Shown one piece after another: positions 55,901-64,000 of a stretch of DNA of 64,000 nucleotides. Each line of letters begins with the position of its first letter. Position 1 is the stretch's first letter. The position numbers and the translations under genes were made by a program. A model generated the notes under the pieces. It had not been told where the DNA came from. It worked only from the letters and a program-made list of their open reading frames with translations, and made no database searches. The stretch comes from Forficula auricularia (taxonomy: Eukaryota; Arthropoda; Insecta; Dermaptera; Forficulidae). Where the stretch lies: NCBI GenBank assembly GCA_024734495.1, contig JALMQS010000055.1:9645652-9709651 (forward strand), read 5' to 3'.

Positions 55901-58900
55901 ACTGAAGATGGTCAAATAAATTCAGGCCGAAACGTTTTATTAAAGGTGTTTTATTGAACCCAGTGATTCCATCTTTGGCTGATACCTCCTCTTCCATCTA
56001 ATACAGTTTCATCACAGCCACGAACTCTAACAATAAATGTAAATAAGATAAAAGCACCAGTGGTTGGCCACTTAAGAGCTTATTATACCATCTATCTCGA
56101 GCTAAAGCTAAAATCTTGAATTGATCGCTGTTTTAATCGCTAAATAGCATGAAATAAATGGTTCTTCTTAATTAAGGAGAAAAACTTTTAGAATAATGAA
56201 TCACACAAAGAAGTTAATTTTTTCTAAGGCACGTTTTGTGCACCAGTAGCTGGACACCTAAGAAATGAAAAGATTCAGTAGTTGACCATATGGTTTGTAC
56301 CCGTAGTTGGTCATCCAGAAAATACACATATCTACTCTTATTAAACGAGCAAAAATTGTATATATAAAGTATATATATATATATAATAATCATTTGATTT
56401 ATCGCTTAAAACACACTTTAAAAAGAAAGAATAACATTTAAAACTTATTCTAATTTAGTTATTTCAGTGTATAACTTACTTAAAATAGAGCAACTTGCTT
56501 AGGAAAATGGTCAAGAAACTAGGCAAATGGACGACCGAGGCTAAATCTTCCTAACAAATGACCGCTATTGCTCCCCTTTGCGACTCAAGATTATCCACAC
56601 ATAGATAATAGAAGGCATGAGCTATATATAGCACTATTTTTCAAAGTTGGATACGTAAGAATTAGAGTTCTAATTTTTTGCACTTTTCTTGCATTTGGCC
56701 AGCTACTGGAACATGGCCAACAACTGCTGCTTTTATTTTAATTATACTTAAAATTTTCATATGCTATAAAACATAATAAAATTATCTTTAGTCAAATCTA
56801 TTTCTCTAAAAATGGTTATGCGATAATAGATTAATTTAAAATTTAATAAAACTTGGTATTAGTATAAGTAAATTAAAACAATTAAGTTCCTACTTCTGTA
56901 ATATTTAGAAAGTTTTAGGGGTAATTAAAGTTTTTTGAAGCTTTAAAGATTAGATTAATTGATTTTTAGCTTTTTCTAGACAATCCATGGGCCATATAAA
57001 AAATAATTAATAAGTTGTTGTAGAGAAATAAGGACAATAGCTTATGCAAATATTTTTTATTTTATGCCAACGTTTCGTCAACCTTGTTGACCTCCTCAGG
57101 GCTCAAACAAATCAATTTCCTTGCATATTTGTCATTTTATAAATATAAATGGTACTTAGGTATTAACGCCACCGCAGCTACAGATTTGGCGGTTTTTAAG
57201 CGCCGCTACTGAAGGATTCTTTTAGAAAATGAATATTAATTAAAAAATAATTAGTAAATACCCAAAAAAATTCGAATATGTAAAAGTCGTTGCCGATTCG
57301 GTTAAGATATATTCAGCTCTGGTTCGGTTCGGCTCGCATAACTTCATTACGGGTTGGTTTTTAGGCTAACGCCAAGCTAATCGCCTAAAAACCAACTCGT
57401 AATGAAGTTATAAGAGCCGAACCGAGCCGAACTGACTATCTTAACCGAATCTTCCAAAGTTTGTTCGGGAACCCATTTTTTTATCTAAATGAACCGAGAT
57501 GATGAATAGAACCGAACCTATGAAAAGTTCTAAAAGTGAAAATTGCCAATGCCCACTGACCCTCACTTGAGACATTTTGAGAAATCACAGTCCATAAACT
57601 CAATTTCAGTTCAAATTTGTAGTTTAAAATTTTATTTGTAGCTGCGGTGGCGTTAATACGTAAGTACCATATAAATATTTATAAAATGACAAATATGCAA
57701 AGAAATTAATTTGTTTGAGCCCTGAGGAAGTCAACAAAGTTGACGAAACGTTGGCATAAAATAATATTTGGCTGTCTCGGGGACAGCCGATAGAAGTGAA
57801 TACTGAAATAGGTGTTGTGGAATTTGTAGTGGAGGGGAGAGAGAGGGAGATGTGATGCCTTGCGCGGCGAGGAGAGCGCAGGTGCGGAGGGAGAGAGAGT
57901 ATCTCGCTGCTCCTCGATTTCGTTACGGTCGCTTTTTCATTCGTTCGTTCGGTGGGTTTTTTCTCGATCCAATTTCGGGAAAATGTGTACCTGGCGAGCC
58001 TTATAGAAGTATTCGCTTCAAAATATTTGCATAAGCTTATTGTCCCTGCTTCCCTACAACAACTTATTAATTTAATCGATGGACATAAATAATCAAAATA
58101 ATAAAAAAATAATGTTCTATTAAATAATCGTCCTATTTCTAAAGTAAAAATTAAATATGATATGAGAAGGTAAGTTAATTTATTAAATTATTATATGATA
58201 AAAAAAATCCAAGTTTCCATACCAGAAGTACTTGGCAACTCCGATGAAAAACAAGGAGGCATTGGAATAAAAACGAAATTGTTTTCATTCTCAGAATCAG
58301 AAATAGTTAAAGATCCAGATAGTATACTAATATTATCATCTTCTGATTCACTATCCAAGCAAAACTTTTTTAATTTGGTTGTTGAGTCATTGACAGATGA
58401 TATTTTATCTATAAGCTCTTCAGTGTTTTTATTTTTTTTATCTATTTGAGAAACAGTAGGAGAGTTCAAAGAGAAATGAACGCAGTTAGGTTCTACATAG
58501 TGAGGTTCTAAAATAGAAAGATATTTTTTTTAAATATTATCACTCGCTTGAAATGTGTATACTTACCTTTGATTTCTGAATAATTAATTGAAGCATTGAT
58601 CGAAGAGTTAATAAATTCTAAAATCAAATTTTATTTTTATTCGAAAAATAAACCAAAATAATAAATAAAAGGTAATTTTATTTAATAAATTTTTTATTTT
58701 CTTCACCATTAGATACAATTAGTGATATTTCAAGTGGTGGTCCCAAGAAATGATCCTCGGAATAGGTATAAAAACTCCAGATTGAATCAAATCTACCAGG
58801 ATAAGCTGAAAAGTTTTCAACATGTAGAATGTCAAATGTATAATATCATAAACGAGGGTAGTTTGAATGTTATGAGTTAAATGGACTTGTTCTACTTTTC

Positions 58901-61900
58901 GACAGAACTATTGTTTTTATCAAATTAAGTTGTTTTTGTAATATAATCTCCTTTTAGAGCAATAAACTCTTTACAGCGATGCTCAAACATTTATAACTCG
59001 TTCCTATAGAATTCAAAAAGAATAAGTTGTTCTTGAGTTGTTTAGCAAAAAAGAATTTTGTCTTTTTTATTTTAAGTCGATTCTTCCACGTTTTCAGCAG
59101 AGGTTGCCATTAATAGTCAAAACATCAAAAATGGAATGCAATAAGGTTATTCCTCTACTATTAGATAAGAATCGATTGTTATTTTTGATTTTAAGCCGAT
59201 TCCTCCATGTCTTCATCAATGGTTACCAATAATATCCGAAACGTCAAAAATCCAATGTAGAATCGTTATATCTCAAGTACTAGATGAGAATCAATCGCTA
59301 TTTTTGATTTTAAGTCGATTCTTCTATGTCTTCAGCAAAGGTAACTGATAAGAAAACAACGGTTGCTATGGTTACTTATAAAATTTCCTCCCAAATTTTT
59401 AGCATTTCACAGAGAGAAGCCTATCCCCTCTTACTTAAGCAAGGTTGAATGAGCTATATTAAACTGATCAAATGAATAAATTTTAATGAATATAAAATAA
59501 AGAATTAAAAAGGACTATCTTACTCTAGAGTAAAGTACTTTAAAATATAATTTTACTAAAAACTTTATTTAACCTTTTTTGTGGTCCCCAAGGTACTTAA
59601 TTAGGATATTAAATTTCATCAAAATTGGTTAGGTCATTTTCAAGATATTTAGAAAAAATTAAAAAAGTACTGAAATAAAGTACTAATGTTTGTGGGCCGA
59701 TATGTACCAAAAACTAATCAGCGCTTCATTTTGTTAAAGTAATGGTAGGTTTTCAATTTCATTTCAATCGGTGCAACGGTGTGGAAAAAATCGTGGACTG
59801 AAAAAACGATAACATACATCCATCCATTCATACATCCGGACGCACTAAATGAAAAAATCCCACTTTTTGGCCTCTCGGCGAGACCCCATGTAATTTTTGG
59901 CAAAACCGTCACGTGCTAAAATTCAACCTAATTGAATACTACAATTTGTGACTTTAATTGAGACCATGGGCCGGATAGTCTTTACCTGAGGACCCTTTGA
60001 AGTCGCGCTTGCGGCGAGACCGATTACAATACTTTACCCGAGGGGTGATCCGCGATTGGAAGTAGGTGTACACCTCTTTGGAAGTATTTTGGAAGTACTT
60101 GGAAATAATTGTAATTACTTGGAAATATTTGTAATTACTTGGAAATATTTGGAATTGCTTGGAAATATTTGGAATACTTGGAAATATTTGGAAGTAGAAG
60201 TGGAAGTAGGTGTACAGCATATTAGATCGCGGTTCACCCCTCGACTTTACCCATGCTACGCTATGGATAAATTAAAAAGAAATAAAAATGTTACCGGATG
60301 ACTGTCGAATGAGAAGGCTCAAAAGTTTTCAAACTAACCTCGTAATAACATGTATAATATAATAATAAAAAAAAAATTAGAAACATTACTAAAATTAAAG
60401 AATAAAAACACAATACCAGGTATTAAAAAGTTTATACAAATTTCTCCCCTTTGGTTAGGAATTAGAGGTGGACATTGTATTGGTTGAGTTGCAATTTCCA
60501 GATCATCTGATTTTGACATAATCCTTAATTCCATCTTTAAATTTAAATTTGATTAATTTAGATATTAATTTAATAAAAGAGTTAAAATATGTACAATATT
60601 TAGGTATTTACATCATCATTCCAAGCAAGTGTACCGGTGTTAATTATGTTAAAAATTTGACAATATCTATCCATCAGATTTATGTGAATGGGAGAAGTAG
60701 GAAAATTTAAAACAAGTATGTTCATTTTCTTATTTTCCATTTTAATTGGTCTGACGCGAGAGTAAAAGACATGTTTGGGACAATTCTTTTTTTCTATTAA
60801 CTTTTTAGCTTTATTTTCGAGCTTTTCCAATTTCAAATCTAATTTCTTTTCAAGTTTCTTCTCACGTTTATGTAATCTTTCCATTTTTTTTAAATGTTTA
60901 TGATCTCTAAAATATTTTATTATATTAAATTAATTTTTATATATAAGTACTTGTTTAAAATTAAGGTAAATTTTATACTTTTCAGTATTTTCATGTTCTT
61001 GAGTTTTTTTCCTTGGACAAGTAGTATTAGTATTTTTAGATTGAAGATTAATTTCTTCAAACATTTTTTTTGTGTTTTTCATTACATTTTGAGTTACTTC
61101 TTGAATTATTTCTTCTTTCATCTATAAATAAATCATAAATTCTTTAGTAAAAAATTACAGGGATGTAAAGTTTAAAAGTACAATTGAGTAAAATCATTTA
61201 AATATGTATTTGTGATTAAAAGTTTTCATCCATACTCATTTTATTTTTTGAAAGAACTGCAGAGGGTAATGGTCTTTGCCCTGTACTGTGATTGCTATCA
61301 AAATAAAGTGATGTGCACATAACATAAATTTCATAACAAATAAAACAAACTAAAATGAAAATTGGGGGCCGATTTAGTCGATGTCAAGATTTGACGCTTT
61401 CCATGGCTGGGACTCTATTTCAAATTACACGAAGAATAAAGTAAATTTTAAAAACATTTAAAATTTAAATAATATAAAATTCTTGGTAGGTTTCACAAAA
61501 TAATAAAAGACAAGAAGCTTGTTAGCATTACTCTATATATATTTCGGAGTATGAGCCCATGTTCAGTTTTCTCTGTAAACTCTTGAAGATGGGCTCATAC
61601 ACCGAAATACATTTTATATACATATATATATACATGGTGATTCACGGTCGATGGCACGTTAGACGTTTATAGAAAACGGAACGCAAGATTACTATTATTT
61701 CTGTTATCCATAAAAGAGGTCAAAAGTTCGTTTTTTCAAATTGGACCTCCCATATATTACTCAATAAATTGAAAGACGAAGAAAAATGCTTTAAGTCGAT
61801 ATTTCATGTCCCTATACCTAAAACATCAAGTTTTCTTAATAAAGGCGCTTTTTCGTGAAAAATTACTTTTTAATGAATTTAATTTTAACTAACCATGGTA

Positions 61901-64000
61901 AATATCAAGCTTATGACAGTTTGTTGACTATTTATATAAGAAACTTATAAAGAGTTTATTGACGGTGTTCAAAAAAATATCCCAAAATGACCGCAAATAT
62001 TGATTATTCAAACGAAGTTCTTATGAAATAATTTATTTTGTACTATAAGAACTTCGTTTGAATAATCAATATTTGCGGTCATTTTGGGATATTTTTTGAA
62101 CACCATCAATAAACTCTTTATACCAATATCGTCTTAAAGCATTTTTCTTCGTCTTTCAATTTATTGAGTAATATATGGGGGGTCCAATTTGAAAAAACGA
62201 ACTTTTGACCTCTTTTATGGATAATGGAAATAATAGTAATCTTAGCACGCCCTGTATAATATGGAGTCGATTTCTCGGAGTAAATTAAATACTTCGGGTC
62301 TGTCTAAACTACCACCAAAATATCAACTTTTCATGAATTGAGAGCACTAATTTATTTAAGTTTAATTAGGGCCATGTTTTGGACCATATTTAACACAAAT
62401 TATTTTTTATCTCGAAAACCGATAGAGATAGATATAGGACAATATTAACAAAAAAGTATTTTAATAAAAGGGCGGTTCTAAAACCGTGTTAATATACGGG
62501 GTGTTCCATTTAAAAAAATAAAGTTGCTACGACTTTTCGAAGGAAGCCGAAACGTCGCAATGCTGAAAATATTTTAGATCGATAGAACAGGTAAGAAAAT
62601 GTAAGGTGCTAAATTTTCAGAAAAATCCTAAGTTCCGTTTTCCATAAACGTCTAACGTGCATTCGACCGTGAATCACCCTGTATATAGAGTAATGCTAAC
62701 AAGCGTCTTTTATATTTTTTGTGAAACCTACCAAGAATTTTAAATTTTAAGTTTTTAAAATTTTCTTTACTTTATTTAAATATAAATAATTTTCTAATTA
62801 ATATATTAAAGAATAATTAACATATTAAAGAGAATTGTTTTTTATCGCCTTTTTAAACAAAATATATATATCGCGAGACTACTGCTGGTTGAGGCTTTTG
62901 GAGTCTGCTGAATCTTAAGTCTGGACCAAGAGAGAATGAAAAAGATGTGATCCATCTAGATATGATCCAGCATCATTTCACGATTAGCCCGCATGACGCT
63001 TTTTATACCAAACAGTGATATGGATCACCAAATGGATTTGTAATCTGAGATGTTATATATTCAATCCCCCAGTCCAGAGCGCTCGATCTGTTAACACGTG
63101 TGTTAGGTGTTTGCTATCAATTAATCATAAGTTTCCTATATTTGATTCAATCGTGAATCGAATGCAGGTGATTTTTGTCAGATATTAAGTGAAAATAATA
63201 TCCGAATTTATATATTTCTATGTTGAAATAATGAATTTAAATAATTTTCTAATTAATATATTAAAGAATAATTAACATATTAAAAAGTATTGTTTTTGAT
63301 CGCGTTTTTATTTAATATTTAATTATTTAAATTCATTATTTCAACACAGAAATATATAAATTCGGATCTTATTTTCACTTAATATCTGACAAAAATCACC
63401 TGCATTCGATTCACGATTGAATCAAATATAGGAAACTTATGAAAGATATTAATTTGCCGATGGTAATAAATACAAATTTACAAGAAATCATAGTTGGTGT
63501 CATCTATTAAATTCGATGGAATTGAATAGAGGGGGTGAAAAACAACCCCTCTGACATATAATTAAAAATATTCAATTCCATCGAATTTAATAGATGACAC
63601 TAATTTTATGATTTCTTGTAGGAAACTTATGATTATTTAAATATGTTTCACCAAGAACTCACACCATTCGCCCTTAACAAAATATACGAAGAATGTTTAC
63701 AAATGACACCATGATATCTTGATAATTATAGGAGTTACAAGTCAAAATGAGTGGATGAAAATATAAAAAAAATTTAATGCCTTTAATCAAAAAAGTATTC
63801 AGCTTTAAATAATAGTCATATTATGATTTTTTATTTAATTACGTACCTGGTCCATATATTTTTTAAACCAATAAGGAATTTTATCATCTCGATCCTTGGA
63901 TTTTAAACTGCCCCTTCTGTCTTCGTTAAGAGTTTTACTACATTGAAGTTTTAAGGTAGATGGTTTTAATTTTCCAGAATTCCATCTAGATTGAGATTCC
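49817..64000 (-). CDS. NBR1: NBR1-like selective autophagy receptor (spliced, 5' end outside window)
   Basis: NBR1 links ubiquitinated cargo to Atg8 proteins on the phagophore. Thirteen exons are visible here in phase. In order: a coiled-coil segment, the FW (four-tryptophan) domain, an acidic region with the LIR-like NNFVFIPM, a run of small duplicated exons, an acidic low-complexity region, an amphipathic helix GTLIDGAISVASNAYSTAK (as GGLVKGALSVAASAYK in vertebrate NBR1), and a C-terminal UBA with LNEMGFLNNSLNTIILERF. Stop TAA at 49817-49819. The PB1 domain must lie upstream of 64000. I see no ZZ zinc finger between the coiled coil and FW, where vertebrate NBR1 has it, and FW keeps only two of its four tryptophans. 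The NBR1 call rests on the amphipathic helix, the UBA type and the domain order. Confidence 0.85.
50055..51562. mobile_element. Foldback element with 255-bp arms, interrupted inside
   Basis: Arms 50055-50315 and 51290-51562 are inverted copies with TTGGTTAGTTTATAAACTAA-type text. Between them sits a copy of the GATTATGTATACAA repeat (50565-51035). Lies in the last NBR1-like intron. Confidence 0.8.
51565..52430. other. Intron segment, no identified content
   Basis: Imperfect repeats of a GTTCGATCTGGA...TTTAGCACACTTA unit at about 51700-51970; otherwise AT-rich. Confidence 0.4.
52431..52750 (+). repeat. tRNA-like module inside an 80-bp inverted repeat
   Basis: Arms 52431-52511 and 52669-52750 are almost perfect inverted copies (GCGATATCAGAG / CTCTGATATCGC). 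Between them lies a tRNA-like segment with B box GGTTCGACTCC (about 52643-52653), CCGGATAGCGTGTTAG upstream, and GAGGG...CCCTC that could close a stem. Confidence 0.7.
52887..53212 (+). repeat. Second tandem copy of the tRNA-like module
   Basis: Repeats 52511-52838 at a 376-bp period with very few differences, including the B box and the right arm, but without the left arm. Confidence 0.8.
53649..54358 (-). CDS. NBR1: NBR1-like large exon: fifth repeat unit, acidic linker, amphipathic helix
   Basis: 710 bp. It starts with a fifth, longer unit (YNKWKKKQLKG, RREFIQCF, FEGSNEPENFTTNDEE). An Asn/Glu/Ser-rich stretch follows, then GTLIDGAISVASNAYSTAK, the membrane-binding amphipathic helix typical of NBR1. 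Donor GGA|GTAAGT, phase 0. Confidence 0.82.
54441..54596 (-). CDS. NBR1: NBR1-like duplicated exon, copy 4
   Basis: Phase 1/1, 156 bp. Encodes SNNLENNLTRKTQNEK, IREVIDLISI and LFEEESDESDNSTTNDDT. Confidence 0.7.
54688..54801 (-). CDS. NBR1: NBR1-like duplicated exon, copy 3
   Basis: Phase 1/1, 114 bp. Encodes SNNLKNYLTLKAKKDK, RIRELIDFF and ENSTTNDDT. Lacks the LFEESDEP part present in copies 2 and 4. Confidence 0.7.
54872..55024 (-). CDS. NBR1: NBR1-like duplicated exon, copy 2
   Basis: Phase 1/1, 153 bp. Encodes FKKWKDFQTLKFQKEE, IRGIIDILAI and LFEESDEPENSTTNDDT. Intron to copy 3 is 70 bp. Confidence 0.7.
55106..55237 (-). CDS. NBR1: NBR1-like duplicated exon, copy 1
   Basis: Phase 1/1, 132 bp. 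Encodes STNLKNNVTVK, RIRELIDIIVWN and PKNSTTIHGT. Most divergent copy; the donor is G|GTGATT where the others have G|GTGCTT. Confidence 0.65.
55314..56031. mobile_element. Foldback element with 14-bp target duplication
   Basis: Arms of about 300 bp (AGATGAAGGAGGAGGTATCA / TGATACCTCCTCTTCCATCT). The 14-bp direct repeat aataaatgtaaata (55300-55313, 56032-56045) flanks it and is part of the NBR1 exon-array intron. It carries CTGAAGATGG-stem-GCCGAAACG in both arms. Confidence 0.85.
56055..56740. mobile_element. MITE-like element with repeated CAGTNGNTGG sites
   Basis: Ends CAGTGGTTGGCCA and TGGCCAACAACTG are inverted. Related sites recur inside near 56240, 56277, 56302 and 56695, like subterminal transposase-binding repeats. 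It adjoins a stranded copy of the NBR1 exon-array donor intron (56032-56062). Confidence 0.55.
57007..58071. mobile_element. Foldback element with inner palindrome and 246-bp insertion
   Basis: Outer ends TTAATAAGTTGTTGTAG / TACAACAACTTATTAA. The left arm (57007-57190) pairs with 57640-57766 plus 58013-58071. The break at 57767-58012 is an insertion starting with hairpin GGCTGTCTCGGGGACAGCC. The centre (57295-57452) is another palindrome rich in GGTTCGG. Confidence 0.75.
58223..58507 (-). CDS. NBR1: NBR1-like exon with LIR-like motif
   Basis: Phase 1/1. Polar and acidic sequence with SDSENENNFVFIPMPP near its end. F-V-F-I after a run of acidic residues fits the [WFY]xx[LIV] Atg8-interacting pattern. 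Donor TCTG|GTATGG. Confidence 0.75.
58567..58617 (-). CDS. NBR1: NBR1-like small exon
   Basis: 51 bp, phase 1/1, encoding INSSINASINYSEIK. Donor AAAG|GTAAGT. No domain recognised. Confidence 0.6.
58707..58805 (-). CDS. NBR1: NBR1-like exon (end of FW domain)
   Basis: Acceptor TTTTCAG. Encodes YPGRFDSIWSFYTYSED and GPPLEISLIV, the last FW strands. The final tryptophan of the family (GPxVW) is replaced by LE. Donor AATG|GTGAAG. Confidence 0.8.
59050..59345. repeat. Minisatellite, about 120 bp x 2.5
   Basis: Diverged units marked by TTTAAGTCGATTCTTCCA, TTTAAGCCGATTCCTCCA and TTTAAGTCGATTCTTCTA at 59073, 59192 and 59309. Intronic. Confidence 0.7.
59350..60030. other. Intron segment, no identified gene
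   Basis: Short similarity to the 40.6/50.7-kb repeat (GCCGATATGTACCAAAAACT near 59697). Otherwise nothing identified. Confidence 0.4.
60039..60243 (+). mobile_element. hAT-type MITE, family G, copy D
   Basis: Best-preserved ends (CGAGGGGTGATCCGCGAT / ATCGCGGTTCACCCCTCG) with the exact 8-bp duplication actttacc (60031-60038, 60244-60251). The internal GGAAATATTT array is partly decayed. Confidence 0.9.
60417..60534 (-). CDS. NBR1: NBR1-like exon (FW domain)
   Basis: Encodes MELRIMSKSDDLEI and CPPLIPNQRGEICINFLIP, the FW strand pattern P-x-L-x-P-x-x-x-G-E-I. Phase 0 in, phase 1 out. Confidence 0.82.
60612..60906 (-). CDS. NBR1: NBR1-like exon (coiled coil and start of FW domain)
   Basis: Lysine-rich coiled coil MERLHKREKKLEKKLDLKLE, then FW sequence with YCQIFNIINTGTLAWNDD. 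The usual tryptophan before NTG is F here. Confidence 0.82.
60979..61121 (-). CDS. NBR1: NBR1-like exon (coiled coil)
   Basis: Acceptor ATTTATAG. Encodes MKEEIIQEVTQNVMKNTKK, a helical acidic/basic segment, then a polar linker. The donor AA|GTATAA joins the next exon in phase 2. Confidence 0.75.
61440..62790. repeat. Outer inverted repeat enclosing a foldback transposon
   Basis: Arms 61440-61550 and 62684-62790 are inverted copies (AATTCTTGGTAGGTTTCACA / TGTGAAACCTACCAAGAATT) on either side of the element at 61633-62681. Confidence 0.78.
61633..62681. mobile_element. TA-flanked foldback transposon, copy 2
   Basis: Same family as 32509-33963 (GGTGATTCACGGTCGAT ends). Shorter; the left arm has lost about 400 bp, jumping from AACGCAAGA to TTACTATTATT. 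Confidence 0.8.
63123..63445. repeat. Palindrome with 110-bp arms
   Basis: Arms 63123-63235 and 63331-63445 (CATAAGTTTCCTATATTTGA / TCAAATATAGGAAACTTATG). A segment between the arms (63240-63303) duplicates 62787-62850. Confidence 0.8.
63475..63625. repeat. Palindrome with 50-bp arms
   Basis: ATTAAATTCGATGGAATTGA / TCAATTCCATCGAATTTAAT around a short loop containing GAGGGGGTG...CCCCTC. Confidence 0.8.
63847..64000 (-). CDS. NBR1: NBR1-like exon (5' partial)
   Basis: Open to the window edge. Ends KIPYWFKKYMDQ|GTACGT, phase 0. The YWFKKYM stretch leads into a coiled coil, as in NBR1 after the PB1 region. Confidence 0.7.

Noticed and set aside
60979..61121. Suspected phase error between two NBR1-like exons
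   Set aside because: Rechecking the donor as AA|GTATAA gives phase 2, which fits the next exon.
1..64000. CRISPR arrays, bacterial operons, rRNA or functional tRNA genes
   Set aside because: Intron-containing animal genes throughout; no spaced identical repeats of the CRISPR kind, no rRNA motifs, and the tRNA-like sequences are degenerate.

Overview
The window is AT-rich animal nuclear DNA, most likely from an arthropod. The evidence is spliced genes with short introns, Jockey/I-type and RTE-type LINEs, mariner, Tc1, hAT and Harbinger remnants, and very many long inverted repeats. I cannot name the species. All functional assignments rest on recognised motifs and recalled family sequences; no search was run.

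Two host genes lie head to tail on the minus strand. NBR1-like (from beyond position 64000 down to 49817) encodes a selective-autophagy receptor. Its exons carry a coiled coil, a degenerate FW domain, a LIR-like motif, four small tandemly duplicated phase-1 exons plus a fifth unit fused to a large exon, the amphipathic helix and a C-terminal UBA. DNAH6-like (43337 down to 410, continuing past position 1) encodes an axonemal inner-arm dynein heavy chain. I placed 39 exons (about 7.5 kb, roughly 2,500 codons) running from the start codon through the tail, linker and AAA1-AAA3 into AAA4. AAA5, AAA6, stalk and C-terminus lie outside the window. Three exons each carry one single-base indel in an A/T run, and a fourth is suspected. 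This looks like assembly error or very recent decay.

Layout: 1-14 kb holds closely spaced motor exons with a SINE, a truncated RTE LINE and a foldback element in introns. 14-26 kb holds linker and tail exons separated by MITEs, a Tc1 remnant and large palindromes. 26-43 kb holds N-terminal exons split by introns containing a Jockey/I LINE (28.7-30.9 kb), nested hAT-like and TA-flanked elements, a three-layer MITE nest (35.2-36.5 kb) and a C-rich patch. 43-50 kb is the intergenic interval, with foldback repeats, a second LINE fragment and a mariner. 50-64 kb is NBR1-like with more foldback elements.

The two genes act in unrelated processes, ciliary motility and selective autophagy. The most unusual features are the NBR1 exon array, a hAT-type MITE family with an internal array of GG plus 8-bp palindromes, a tRNA-like module inside a perfect inverted repeat, and the density of long hairpins inside introns.
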